DNA of 64,000 nucleotides from Neomesorhizobium albiziae (GCF_900114255.1 NZ_FOSL01000001.1:248001-312000); one strand, 5' to 3'; positions 44,232 through 52,840 are shown, counted from the first letter of the stretch. Translations and numbers: made by a program. Notes: generated from the letters alone by a model not told the origin.

Positions 44232-45141
44232 CAAACAGCGTGCCTTCCGCGACCTTGACCGCGTTGCCGCCGATACGTGCCGCGGTGATCGCACCGCCGG
44301 CCACGTCTATTTCCAGCCGGATCGACGACGGCCTACCCATTTCGACGCCCTGCTCGATCCAGAATTGCGACGGGCCGTCGACCGGTTGGTCGAATTGCAT
44401 GATGGCGCCGGTGAAGGCTGCCACCGCCGAGCCGGTCGCCGGGTCTTCGACGATGCCGTCATAGGGTGCGAACATGCGGGCGTGGAAAGACGAACCGTGG
44501 TTCACCGTGTCGCGGCAATAGACATAGGGCGATGCGACGATGCCGCCGATCACCGGCGCAAGTTCAAGCCAGAGGTCGGCGTTCATGCGCGCTCTGCCGG
44601 CCGCCTCCAGCCCATGCACCGGAACCATGGCGTAGGGCACGCCCGCCGACCACGCGCCGACCCGGTGGTTCTCGAAGCCGATTTCGTGGGGCGACAGGTT
44701 GAGGGCAGCCGCCACCGCTTCCGGCAGCGCCGGAAATGCCACGGGTTTGGCCAGCCGCGGCAGGTCGAACTCGGCAAAGATCCGGTTGCTGCCGCCGGTG
44801 ATCGCGCAACGCACCGGGCCGACATTTTCCTCCAGCACGAAGATGCCCGGCTCGGCAGCGCGGGATCCGCTGGCCCGTTCGGTGAGCGCGATTGCTGCTC
44901 CAACGGTCGGGTGGCCGGCAAACGGCAGTTCGTTGCCGGGCGTGAAGATGCGTATACGGGCCCGATGCTTCTGGTTTTCCGGCGGCAGCACGAACACCGT
45001 CTCGGAAAGGTTGAATTCGCGCGCGATCCGCTGCATGGCGGGCGTATCGAGCCCGTCGGCGTCGAACACCACGGCCAGCGGGTTGCCGGTCAAAACCCTG
45101 TCTGTGAAGACGTCGTAGACGACATAGTTCCGGCCTTTCAT
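44227..45141 (-). CDS. PhzF family protein
   Basis: This 304-residue protein has the diaminopimelate-epimerase-like fold. The catalytic Glu is residue 47 in REFNLSETVFV. NELPFAGHPTVGAA and VEDPATGSAVAAF are the two family signatures that form the anion-binding site. Known members isomerise phenazine precursors; most bacterial homologues have unknown substrates and there is no phenazine operon here. It is divergent from the macA-like gene. Its final codon and stop are supplied by the right end of a TIR-core repeat. Confidence 0.9.
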   Translation of the reverse strand: MKGRNYVVYDVFTDRVLTGNPLAVVFDADGLDTPAMQRIAREFNLSETVFVLPPENQKHRARIRIFTPGNELPFAGHPTVGAAIALTERASGSRAAEPGIFVLEENVGPVRCAITGGSNRIFAEFDLPRLAKPVAFPALPEAVAAALNLSPHEIGFENHRVGAWSAGVPYAMVPVHGLEAAGRARMNADLWLELAPVIGGIVASPYVYCRDTVNHGSSFHARMFAPYDGIVEDPATGSAVAAFTGAIMQFDQPVDGPSQFWIEQGVEMGRPSSIRLEIDVAGGAITAARIGGNAVKVAEGTLFA

Positions 45142-45251
45142 GGATTTCTTCCTCTACTGCTTTGCTGCCGCATTGCGAACATGAGCGAAATTTAATTTGA
45201 ATTCCGCGCCGTTACGCATGATTTCTGTGGTGACGGGATTTCTATTGCATC

Positions 45252-45393
45252 GGGATGTTGAGATTCAGGTCAGGCCGAGGCGAAAATGGCGGATTTCGAG
45301 AACCGGAGCGCAGCGTACATTTGGGTAAGTGAGCACCGGAAGCGGAGAAAGCCGACATTTGCAGGCCGGCATCACCTGAATATCAATACTCCC
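45252..45393. repeat. TIR-core element, subtype 1, copy F
   Basis: This copy starts gggatgttgagattcagg, ends cctgaatatcaatactccc, and has the full conserved core. Unlike other copies it lies in a divergent promoter region, directly before the macA-like gene. Confidence 0.85.
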
Positions 45394-45469
45394 TAAGGGG
45401 TCTACAATCGACCAGATCGTCAAACAGCCACAAGCCGAGGAAACCGCAGCAGTCGAAACAGCACTGGCG

Positions 45470-46696
45470 TTGGACAAGCTTGGCCCAGCGCGTGGGCAAT
45501 CGCTGCGCTGGCGCTATGTCTTGGCGGCATTGCTGGTTGTGGCAATAGTGGCAGCAGGCTATTTCTGGTTCGGCCAGTCGGCGCCGAAGGTCACCTACAC
45601 CACCGCTCCGGTGGAGAGCGGCGACCTCACCGTCGAGGTTTCGGCGACCGGCACTTTGCAACCGCTCACCCAGGTCGACATTTCCAGCGAACTGTCCGGC
45701 GTCGTGCGCTCGGTCGCGGTCAACGAAAACCAGAACGTCGGCAAGGGCGACGTGCTGGCGGTGCTCGACACGACGCGGCTTTCCGCCCAGATCGAGCGCG
45801 CCGAGGCATCGGCCAAGGCCGCCGAGGCCAAGGTCACCGACACCGCGACCACGCTGAAGGAAACCGAACAGGCGCTGACGCGCGCCCGGCAGTTGTCGAA
45901 CCAGCGCCTCGTCGCCGATCAGGCGCTGGAAACGGCGACCGCCGCGCGCGACCGCGCCGCAAGTGCGGTCGCCATGGCCGAGGCCAACCTTGCCATCGCC
46001 GCCGCCGAACTCAAATTGCAGCAGGCCGATCTCGAGAAGAGCACCATCTACGCCCCCATCGACGGCATCGTCCTGACCCGCTCCGTCGATCCCGGCCAGA
46101 CGGTCGCCTCCTCGCTGCAGGCGCCGGTGCTGTTCGTCATCGCCGCCGACCTCAGGAAGATGGAGCTGAAGGCGGCCATCGACGAGGCCGATATCGGCGG
46201 CGTCAAGCCCGGCCAGACCGCGCGCTTCACCGTCGATGCCTTCCCCGACCGCCGCTTCGACGCAAAGATCCGCGACATCGCCTTCGCCTCGGTCACCACC
46301 GAAGGCGTCGTCACCTATGACGCCCGGCTCGATGTCGACAACGCGGAACTCCTGCTGCGGCCGGGCATGACCGCGACGGTTGCCGTCATCACCCGCGAGG
46401 CCGATGGCATTCTCACCGTCCCGAGTGCTGCCTTCCGCTTCCAGCCGCCGGTGGCGCGCGAACGAAGCGGCTGGAGCCTGCAGAACCTGTTCATGCCGCG
46501 CATGGGGCGTGGCGGCGGCCAGCGGCAGCAGCGCGCCGCCGCGCAGGATGGCACCCGCACGCTCTATGTGCTGGAAAACGGCGCGCCCAAGGCCGTGCAG
46601 GTCAAGCCCGGCTCGACCGACGGCGAAAAGGTGGAGGTGCTCTCCGGGTTAAAGCAGGGCGATCTCGTCATCACCGCCGCCACGCGGGCCGAGTAG
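45470..46696 (+). CDS. MacA-like periplasmic adaptor (HlyD/RND family)
   Basis: From the TTG at 45470 the protein has 408 residues: a transmembrane anchor near residues 14-34, a biotinyl-lipoyl hairpin around a coiled coil (residues about 95-200), beta-barrel and membrane-proximal domains. It links an inner-membrane MacB-type transporter to an outer-membrane channel. The open frame begins further upstream with coding-like sequence IDQIVKQPQAEETAA, but no ATG, GTG or TTG occurs there. AAGGGG at 45395-45400 stands 6 nt before an ATC at 45407. The true start is therefore uncertain, and a repeat element ends just upstream. Confidence 0.85.
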   Translation: MDKLGPARGQSLRWRYVLAALLVVAIVAAGYFWFGQSAPKVTYTTAPVESGDLTVEVSATGTLQPLTQVDISSELSGVVRSVAVNENQNVGKGDVLAVLDTTRLSAQIERAEASAKAAEAKVTDTATTLKETEQALTRARQLSNQRLVADQALETATAARDRAASAVAMAEANLAIAAAELKLQQADLEKSTIYAPIDGIVLTRSVDPGQTVASSLQAPVLFVIAADLRKMELKAAIDEADIGGVKPGQTARFTVDAFPDRRFDAKIRDIAFASVTTEGVVTYDARLDVDNAELLLRPGMTATVAVITREADGILTVPSAAFRFQPPVARERSGWSLQNLFMPRMGRGGGQRQQRAAAQDGTRTLYVLENGAPKAVQVKPGSTDGEKVEVLSGLKQGDLVITAATRAE

Positions 46697-46701
46697 CCAT
46701 C

Positions 46702-47406
46702 ATGCTTGCCAGCCCCCTCCTCGCCTTCCAGGATGTCTGGAAGACCTATGGCCGTGGCGAGGCCAAGGTGCATGCGCTGGCCGGCGTCGACCTCGCCATC
46801 GGCAAGGGCGAATTCGTGGCGATCATGGGCCCGTCGGGTTCCGGCAAGTCGACGGCGATGAACATCATCGGCTGCCTCGATACGCCGACCGCCGGCTCCT
46901 ATCGCTTCCAGGGCGTCGATGCCGGCCGCCTCGACCGCAACCGTCGAGCGGTGCTGCGCAACCTCTATGTCGGCTTCGTCTTCCAGGGCTACAATCTGCT
47001 TGCCCGCACCACGGCGGCGGAAAATGTCGAGCTGCCGCTGATCTATCGCGGCGTGCCGGCGCGCGAGCGCCGCGAACGCGCCATGGCCGCCCTTGCCGAT
47101 GTCGGGCTTGCCGGGCGCGAGCATCACACGCCGAGCGAGCTTTCCGGCGGCCAGCAGCAGCGCGTAGCGATCGCCCGCGCCATCGTCACCAGGCCCTCTT
47201 TGCTGGTCGCCGACGAGCCGACCGGCAATCTCGATACCGCCCGCAGCCACGAGATCATGGAGCTTCTGACCGGCCTCAACAGCGAGCTCGGCCTCACCGT
47301 CGTCATGGTCACCCACGAGGCCGACATCGCTACCTACGCCCAGCGCACCATCCGCTTCCTCGACGGCCACGTCGCCTCCGACACGTCCAATCTGGAGATG
47401 GCGTGA
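46702..47406 (+). CDS. MacB-type ABC transporter ATPase
   Basis: This 234-residue cytoplasmic ATPase of the LolD/MacB group has GPSGSGKST, FVFQGYNLLARTTAAENVELPL, LSGGQQQR, LLVADEPTGNLD and the switch VMVTHEADIA. It follows the adaptor by 5 nt. In E. coli MacB ATPase and permease are fused; here they are separate genes, and a repeat block has been inserted between them. Confidence 0.92.
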   Translation: MLASPLLAFQDVWKTYGRGEAKVHALAGVDLAIGKGEFVAIMGPSGSGKSTAMNIIGCLDTPTAGSYRFQGVDAGRLDRNRRAVLRNLYVGFVFQGYNLLARTTAAENVELPLIYRGVPARERRERAMAALADVGLAGREHHTPSELSGGQQQRVAIARAIVTRPSLLVADEPTGNLDTARSHEIMELLTGLNSELGLTVVMVTHEADIATYAQRTIRFLDGHVASDTSNLEMA

Positions 47407-47456
47407 TGAACCGGCAAAACAAACATCCGGCGCAATTGTCGGTGTTGCGAAAAATC

Positions 47457-47667
47457 ACCCCCACTCCGCCTCGCTTCGCTCGGCACCTCTCCCCCTGCCT
47501 GGGGGAGAGGAAACGCCGGCCGCTATGCCGGGCTCCATTCCTCTCCCTCCGGAGGGGGGAGAGGTGGCCCGAAGGGCCGGAGTGGGGGAAGGCAGAACCT
47601 ACATGCGATAGCCCTGCCCGCCGATCGGGGGAAAGGTGCCGAGCGAAGCGAGGCGGAGTGGGGGTCG
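47457..47667. repeat. RIME-like repeat block inside the MacAB operon
   Basis: Inverted ccccactccgcctcgcttcg / cgaagcgaggcggagtgggg ends enclose ctctccccctgcctggggga and ggagaggtggcccgaagggc units. It fills the gap between the ATPase and permease genes and creates a spurious open frame from the ATGATG at 47403. Confidence 0.8.
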
Positions 47668-47692
47668 ATTGCTTCGATCCGGAGGTTCTCCG

Positions 47693-48901
47693 ATGATTTG
47701 GGAAACCGTCCGCCTCGCTCTCCGCTCGGTGCGCCGCAACGTCTTGCGCTCGTTCCTCACCTTGCTCGGCATCGTCATCGGCGTTGCCGCCGTCATTGCG
47801 ATGATCACAATCGGCTCGGGCACCACCGAGAAGGTGAAGACCGACATTTCCAAGCTCGGCAGCAACCTTCTGGTAGTGCGCGCCGCGCGGCCGGACCGTT
47901 CCGGCTCCACCTCCTTCACCGCGCGCCAGCTCGACGACAAGGATGTGGCGGGGCTGGCCAAAGGTCTCGACGACGCCAAAGCGGTTTCGGCTGCTGCGCA
48001 AAAGACGGTGCGCGTGGTCTATGGCGCCGAAAATGTCGCTGCCGACGTCACCGGCACCGACACCGAATACTTCACCGCGCGTGACTGGGGCGTCGCCGAA
48101 GGCCGGCTGTTCACCGAATCCGAGGTGCGCAGCGGCACCAATGTCTGCGTCATCGGCGAGACGGTGCGCCAGCAGTTCTTCGGCGCCGGCGATCCCGACG
48201 GCCAGTCGATCCGCGTCAACCGCATGAGCTGCAAGGTCATCGGCGTGCTGCAGACCAAGGGATTTTCCGGCTTCGGCCAGGACCAGGACAACACCGTCAT
48301 CATGCCGCTGGCCGCCTATCAGCGGCGCATCGCCGGCGACCGCGACATCGACACCATCTATGTCGCCGCGCGAGACGGTGTCGCGACCGCTAGGGTCCAG
48401 GAAAACATCGAGACCATCATGCGCGAGACGCGCCGCATCGCGCCCGACGGCGAGGACAATTTTTCGGTTCGCGACATGACCCAGATCGCCGACGCAATGG
48501 CCAGCGCCACGACTACGATGACCGGCATGCTGGGTGCGGTCGCCGGCGTCAGCCTGCTGGTCGGCGGCATCGGCATCATGAACATCATGCTGGTCTCGGT
48601 CACCGAGCGCACCCGCGAGATCGGCATCCGGCTCGCTATCGGCGCGCATGAAAAGCACATCCTCATCCAGTTCCTGGTCGAGGCGACCGTGCTGTCGCTA
48701 TTCGGCGGACTGATCGGCATCGCGTTTGGCCTCGGCCTCGCCGCCGCGGCGTCCTACAGCCTGTCGATCCCTTTTGCGCCGAGCCTTGCCGTCGTCCTTC
48801 TGGCGGTCGGCTTCTCGGCGCTGATCGGCATGGTGTTCGGCTTCTTCCCGGCGCTGCGCGGCGCCCGCCTCGATCCCATCGACGCGCTCCGGCACGAATA
48901 G
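47693..48901 (+). CDS. MacB-type ABC transporter permease (FtsX-like)
   Basis: The protein has 402 residues from MIWETVRLALRS, with GGAGG 7 nt upstream. A longer frame begins inside the repeat. One N-terminal helix (FLTLLGIVIGVAAVIAMITIG) is followed by a large MacB periplasmic core domain (residues about 45-260) and three C-terminal helices with SVTERTREIGIRLAIGA, the FtsX/MacB signature. With the ATPase and adaptor it should form a tripartite exporter of macrolides, peptides or lipids. No outer-membrane channel gene is present. Confidence 0.92.
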   Translation: MIWETVRLALRSVRRNVLRSFLTLLGIVIGVAAVIAMITIGSGTTEKVKTDISKLGSNLLVVRAARPDRSGSTSFTARQLDDKDVAGLAKGLDDAKAVSAAAQKTVRVVYGAENVAADVTGTDTEYFTARDWGVAEGRLFTESEVRSGTNVCVIGETVRQQFFGAGDPDGQSIRVNRMSCKVIGVLQTKGFSGFGQDQDNTVIMPLAAYQRRIAGDRDIDTIYVAARDGVATARVQENIETIMRETRRIAPDGEDNFSVRDMTQIADAMASATTTMTGMLGAVAGVSLLVGGIGIMNIMLVSVTERTREIGIRLAIGAHEKHILIQFLVEATVLSLFGGLIGIAFGLGLAAAASYSLSIPFAPSLAVVLLAVGFSALIGMVFGFFPALRGARLDPIDALRHE

Positions 48902-48949
48902 TCTGGGCGAGAGGGCGCGAAAAAGCGCCAACGCGACGGAATTTTCAGC

Positions 48950-50059
48950 TCATTGTTTCATCGCATAGATAGCCCCGCCTGAGCGCCTGCTGAAGCTCTG
49001 GAGAAACACTGCATCGTCGAACAGTTCGGGGAACTTGGGATTGTGATAGATGATGTATAGGCGGTACTCTGACTGCGCGAATGTCGCCTGCAGATTCCGG
49101 ATGACTTTTTTCATCACGAAGTCGTCGAAGGGATTGTAGAGAAACAGCACGGTATCGCGCGCTGCAAACTCGTAGTCAGCCGCATCACCGAAGACGCATG
49201 CGATTTCTCCGCACCGGCGACCTTCAGGAGAGAGCCTGGCAATGTTTGCGGCCGCGATCTCCTGGAGTCGCCATGAAAACTCTATGCCGATCACGCGGCG
49301 GAATGGATATCCAGCGGCGACGATGAGAGCCCGCCCTTTGCCGGCCCCGAGGTCGATGAAATCAAATTGCTCGAATTGGATCGGCAGTGCGTCCAAATCT
49401 CTGGAGACTTCGCTCGCGTCAGATGGCTGGTAGCGCACCCCGTGTTCAATATTTTCACTCTCGACGTCCAGAGCCCAAAGCGGCTCCACGCCGTCAGTCT
49501 CCACTCCGGCCTCGTGATCAAACGCTGAACGCTCATCGGGTCGCCAACCGGCACTTTTTTTGATCAAGGCAATCAGGCGCTGCAGAAAGCTGAGGATCCC
49601 GTCGTTTCGTTTCTTCCGCTGAACAGCTCCAAAGAGCTGCCGCATACTCTGCAGCAGGAGTTTCGGTTCGTGGTTTCGGGAGAATGGGAGTGAGTTCACC
49701 CTTCCTCGATTGGTGACCAGCCAACCAATTGCTATTCCGCCGATCCCACCCCCAACTTTTACGACAGCGTCCGAAATTCTGGCGTGGCGGGATTGAACGA
49801 ACAACTGGCTCAGTTCAAGGAGCACGGGCGTCGCGACAGCGATCAGCGCGATCAGGACGATGTGACGGGGATAGGCAATCAAGAACAACATGCCCAACAG
49901 GGCGAAACCTAAAATTTGCCCGTCCCCTATTGCGATACCTAAGAATTCCGCGTCATCAATCGCAGGTATTCTGGGACGGAGTTTTAACGGGGACAGCGTG
50001 GCGAACACCACAAAAGCAATTGCAGCCCACCCGGCCCAGCCGGCAATCTTCGGTAGCAT
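48950..50059 (-). CDS. VanZ-like membrane domain fused to a SAM methyltransferase domain
   Basis: The protein has 369 residues from MLPKIAGWAGW, with GGGAAG upstream. The first about 125 residues have four hydrophobic helices and the VanZ-type motifs FATLSPLKLRP, LGMLFLIAYPRHI and HARISDAVVKVGGGIGGI. A charged linker follows. From about residue 185 the chain is a class I methyltransferase with DFIDLGAGKGRALIVA at residues 233-248, VIGIEFSWRLQEIA and FLYNPFDDFVM. The substrate is unknown. The fusion is unusual and puts a methyltransferase on the cytoplasmic face of the inner membrane. Confidence 0.8.
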   Translation of the reverse strand: MLPKIAGWAGWAAIAFVVFATLSPLKLRPRIPAIDDAEFLGIAIGDGQILGFALLGMLFLIAYPRHIVLIALIAVATPVLLELSQLFVQSRHARISDAVVKVGGGIGGIAIGWLVTNRGRVNSLPFSRNHEPKLLLQSMRQLFGAVQRKKRNDGILSFLQRLIALIKKSAGWRPDERSAFDHEAGVETDGVEPLWALDVESENIEHGVRYQPSDASEVSRDLDALPIQFEQFDFIDLGAGKGRALIVAAGYPFRRVIGIEFSWRLQEIAAANIARLSPEGRRCGEIACVFGDAADYEFAARDTVLFLYNPFDDFVMKKVIRNLQATFAQSEYRLYIIYHNPKFPELFDDAVFLQSFSRRSGGAIYAMKQ

Positions 50060-50592
50060 CGAGACTTCCCTGGTTCGCTCGGCCGCCAGTCGGAAGTTTC
50101 TAAGAGCCTGTTTGATAACTCGCTGCGGTGAGTCAAATGGCGGTGGTTTCGAGAACCGGTACGTATAGTACGTGAGCACCGGAAGCGCAGAAAACGCCGT
50201 CAATTGGCCGCCGCAGTGGAGTTTCCAAACGGGCACTAAGCAACTGAGCCGTGGTATTGGGTATCATCTCAGTCGTAATCGAGATGGTCTCGGGCCATCA
50301 ACTCAGCAATAGGGGGTAATCATTCTGATGTGTTTCGGCCCTTGAATACCGAGGTAGACTGCGCCCTCCTCTCCCAGTCCTGAGCTTGTCGAACGGGTTA
50401 CGGGTGAGCACTGGGGTGAGGAGCAGCGCCCAGCTGGGCGGTGTTCAGATTCTGGTCAGACCGAGCCAGGGTCGAAGACGGGCGCGTTAGCGACAGGTGG
50501 ATTTCGAGAACCGGAGCGCAGCGTACATGTGGGTACGTGAGCCGCGGCAAGCGGAGAAAGCCGCCATTTGCAGGCCGGCATCACCTCAAATC
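50060..50592. other. Repeat-filled intergenic region
   Basis: This 533-bp gap contains a subtype 2 TIR-core element (50100-50240), a RIME-like cctgagcttgtcgaacgggt unit near 50368-50420, and a subtype 1 element (50436-50602). The segment 50241-50367 shows nothing recognisable. Open frames across the gap are repeat translations. Confidence 0.65.
50100..50240. repeat. TIR-core element, subtype 2, copy G
   Basis: Ends ctaagagcctgtttgataac and ccaaacgggcactaag are inverted repeats with flanking CTAAG. The core is shortened in the centre (tttcgagaaccggtacgtat then agtacgtgagcaccggaagc). Confidence 0.82.
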
Positions 50593-50602
50593 TCACCCGC
50601 CG
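50436..50602. repeat. TIR-core element, subtype 1, copy H (with internal insertion)
   Basis: Ends gggcggtgttcagattctgg and cctcaaatctcacccgcc. About 25 extra bases (ggtcgaagacgggcgcgtta) sit before the conserved tttcgagaaccggagcgcag core. The right end overlaps the stop codon of the Nudix-like gene. Confidence 0.8.
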
Positions 50603-51303
50603 AAGTGCCAGTTCATGAACGCCACCATATGCGGCTTGATGCCATCCGGCATGTCGCCGGCGCCGCGGATGATCACCGGCCCCTCGATTTCCGGGTCGGG
50701 TTCGACCGCCACGAACGCCCTCACCTTTTCCGCCGCCGTTTCGGCGTCGTCGTCGAGATAATAGCGCCGGAAGATCGCGGTGCCCGAATTCTCCGAATAG
50801 GCCTGGTAGCCGGCGTCGCGCCGCAGCCCGTCGAGGCTCAGCCCCGTTTCCTCGCCGAGTTCGCGCGCCATGTTGAAGTCGAGATCGACGCTCCCGTCGC
50901 GAAAGTCCATCGCCTCGAACGAGCCGGCGGCGAAATAGACGCCGCGCGGGCTTGCCGTATGCGCGCCCATGCGGATCGCCAGCAGCGCGTTGTCGGCCGT
51001 CACGAGCGCTGCATGCGCGTAATAATGTTCGGCGTGGCCGAAATTCCGGTGCTTGCGCCAGTAAAGGAAAGTGGCGAAGCGGATTTCGTGGCAGACCCCG
51101 GCCAGTTGCCGGTCGCGATAGGCCAGAGCCGAGGGCAACACCATCGTGCCGTCGAAGAATGCCGGGTTGGCGGCTTTTTCGCGTTGCCAGTTCGCCTCTA
51201 TCTCGTCGGCATGTTCCAACGCCAGCGGATGCGGCGCCGGGTCGAGCCGCACATCGACGGCGTCGACCGGCAGGATGACGTTGCGCGGTATGTCGAAGGC
51301 CAT
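50593..51303 (-). CDS. Nudix hydrolase-like protein
   Basis: The 236-residue protein has a C-terminal Nudix-type fold. The core RELGEETGL of the Nudix box is present at about residues 148-156. The N-terminal part of the box is altered: the conserved Gly-x5-Glu is replaced by a longer loop GSFEAMDFRDGSVDLDFNMA. Activity on nucleoside diphosphate derivatives is therefore plausible but unproven. The next gene upstream, an EEP-family protein, ends 21 nt before it in the same direction, so they are probably co-transcribed. Confidence 0.75.
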   Translation of the reverse strand: MAFDIPRNVILPVDAVDVRLDPAPHPLALEHADEIEANWQREKAANPAFFDGTMVLPSALAYRDRQLAGVCHEIRFATFLYWRKHRNFGHAEHYYAHAALVTADNALLAIRMGAHTASPRGVYFAAGSFEAMDFRDGSVDLDFNMARELGEETGLSLDGLRRDAGYQAYSENSGTAIFRRYYLDDDAETAAEKVRAFVAVEPDPEIEGPVIIRGAGDMPDGIKPHMVAFMNWHFGG

Positions 51304-51324
51304 TTTTCCGTCCTCAGAGGCCCC

Positions 51325-52437
51325 TCAGCCGATGTCCAGCGTCACCGCCACCGGGCAATGGTCCGACGCCTTGGGCCGGTCCCAGCCGGCGCGGGGGTAG
51401 CGCTCCACTTCCTGCCCCGGCGGGAAAATGGTGCGCCACGGCTGACCGTTGCGGATGATGTCGGGCACAGCGCCGGCATTCCTCCCCGCCAGCGCTTGCG
51501 AAACCAGAATATAATCGAGCTGGCACAGGTGCCGCTCCTGTGGGCCGCGCGTGTGATAGAGCGTCCAGCGGTCGAGTTCGGCGCGCCGCTCGACGAGGTT
51601 TTCGCAGAAATCCCCGGCCAGAAGCACGTTGAGGCTGGATTGCGCTTCGTCGGCAACCTCGAAACCATAGCCGGCATAGGCGTCGCCGCTGATGATGATG
51701 CGCTGCCGGTAATCGTTGAAATCGCCGCAGATCATCCAGTTCTTGTTCGCCGCGTGGTCCTTGCCGAAGCGGTCCTCGATGATGCGCCGCACCGCCTGCG
51801 CTTCGGCGACACGGACCGGCATCGAGGCATCGCGGCCGGGCAGCCCGTTGCGCGGCGAGCCCATCGACTTGAAATGCACGGAATAGATGGTCAGCGGCTT
51901 GCCGGCGATCTTCACGTCAATTTCCAGGCAGTCGCGCCGGAAAATCCGCTCATACGCTTCGTTGCCGAGGGCTGCGAGTTCCGGCGTGTGCAGGCCGAAC
52001 TCCTCGTAGGTCACATGGGCGTGGCTGGTCATGCGCACGAATTCGATCGGCTGGCCGTGATGCGTCTGTTCGCGCATCATCACCGCGACATCGATGCCGC
52101 GGCTGTCATTGCCCGTCGAGGTGTATTTGTTGCGGTAGCCCTCGCCCACCATCTTGAACAAATAGCCGTATTCGAAGGCCTTCAGGGCATCGAGATTGTC
52201 GACTTCCTGCAGGCACAATATGTCGGCCCGGGTCGCGGCGATGGCCAGCGCGGTCAACTGGCGGGTATCGTCGGTGTGGGAGATTTCGCGCGCCTGCTCC
52301 AGAAACTTGTACTCCGCCTCGTCCTTGATGGCGAAAAGCGCCAGGCTGCGGTCCTGGTTGAGCTGGTTCCGATAACCGGAGAAATCGAACCGGTTCATCA
52401 GGTTTTCGACGTTGAAGGTGGCGATGCGAAGCGACAT
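51325..52437 (-). CDS. Endonuclease/exonuclease/phosphatase family protein
   Basis: The 370-residue protein has the full EEP metal-dependent catalytic set: ATFNVEN at the N-terminus, LCLQEVDN, SVHFKSMGS, ICGDFNDY, LDYILVS and terminal SDHCPVAV. These residues coordinate Mg and the attacking water in DNase I-like enzymes. No signal peptide is evident. It may be a nuclease or a phosphodiesterase on nucleotides or lipids. Confidence 0.85.
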   Translation of the reverse strand: MSLRIATFNVENLMNRFDFSGYRNQLNQDRSLALFAIKDEAEYKFLEQAREISHTDDTRQLTALAIAATRADILCLQEVDNLDALKAFEYGYLFKMVGEGYRNKYTSTGNDSRGIDVAVMMREQTHHGQPIEFVRMTSHAHVTYEEFGLHTPELAALGNEAYERIFRRDCLEIDVKIAGKPLTIYSVHFKSMGSPRNGLPGRDASMPVRVAEAQAVRRIIEDRFGKDHAANKNWMICGDFNDYRQRIIISGDAYAGYGFEVADEAQSSLNVLLAGDFCENLVERRAELDRWTLYHTRGPQERHLCQLDYILVSQALAGRNAGAVPDIIRNGQPWRTIFPPGQEVERYPRAGWDRPKASDHCPVAVTLDIG

Positions 52438-52497
52438 GGCCGCGAGCTTTGCCCGCTAGCGTCGGCAAAAACAAGGGCCACGGCCTGGCCTTTGCCA

Positions 52498-52596
52498 ATG
52501 CATGTCGCCCGAAAGTGTCGGCGCTTTCGGGAGAAACGACATGCATCACCAAGATGCATGTCGCCCGAAAGTGTCAGCGCTTTCCGGCGACATGCA
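52498..52596. repeat. Tandem pair of gcatgtcgcccgaaag hairpins
   Basis: Each unit (52498-52546 and 52555-52596) is an inverted repeat: tgcatgtcg / cgacatgca outer arms, and cgaaag / ctttcg inner arms in the first unit (ctttcc in the second). The two units share the cgcccgaaagtgtc sequence directly. Confidence 0.8.
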
Positions 52597-52603
52597 CAAC
52601 CGA

Positions 52604-52740
52604 GCGTCTCAATCAAAAAGCGGCGGGCCGGGCCTGAGGTGGCGGATTTCGAGAACCTGAGCGCGGCGCAGTTTGGGTACGCGGGCACCGCAGCGCAGAA
52701 CGCCGCCATTTGCGGGCCGGCATTGCGCTGGATCGGAACC
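52604..52740. repeat. TIR-core element, subtype 3, diverged copy I
   Basis: The left end gcgtctcaatcaaaaagcgg and right end gcgctggatcggaacc resemble the subtype 3 ends at 44082-44231. The core tttcgagaacctgagcgcgg and agtttgggtacgcgggcacc is more diverged. Confidence 0.65.
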
Positions 52741-52840
52741 TTTTCCGTTCATCCCCCGTTCATGGACGTAGGCCCATGCTGTATCCATCTTCGCGGATGC
52801 CGGGCTTGGGCAGTCATGTCTTCTATTCTGGAGAACGACT

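Larger units (their letters stand above)
52438..52840. other. Repeat-rich intergenic region before the BA14K gene
   Basis: This 403-bp gap contains two tandem hairpins (52498-52596), a subtype 3 TIR-core element (52604-52740), then about 100 bp of leader for the BA14K gene with GGAG before its ATG. Confidence 0.6.

Noticed and set aside
47403-47696. 97-residue frame starting at ATGATG after the MacB-type ATPase
   Set aside because: Almost all of it is translated from RIME-like repeats; composition is repeat-driven.
52498-52596. Tandem hairpins as a CRISPR array
   Set aside because: Only two units, each internally palindromic, with no unique spacers of constant length and no cas genes.
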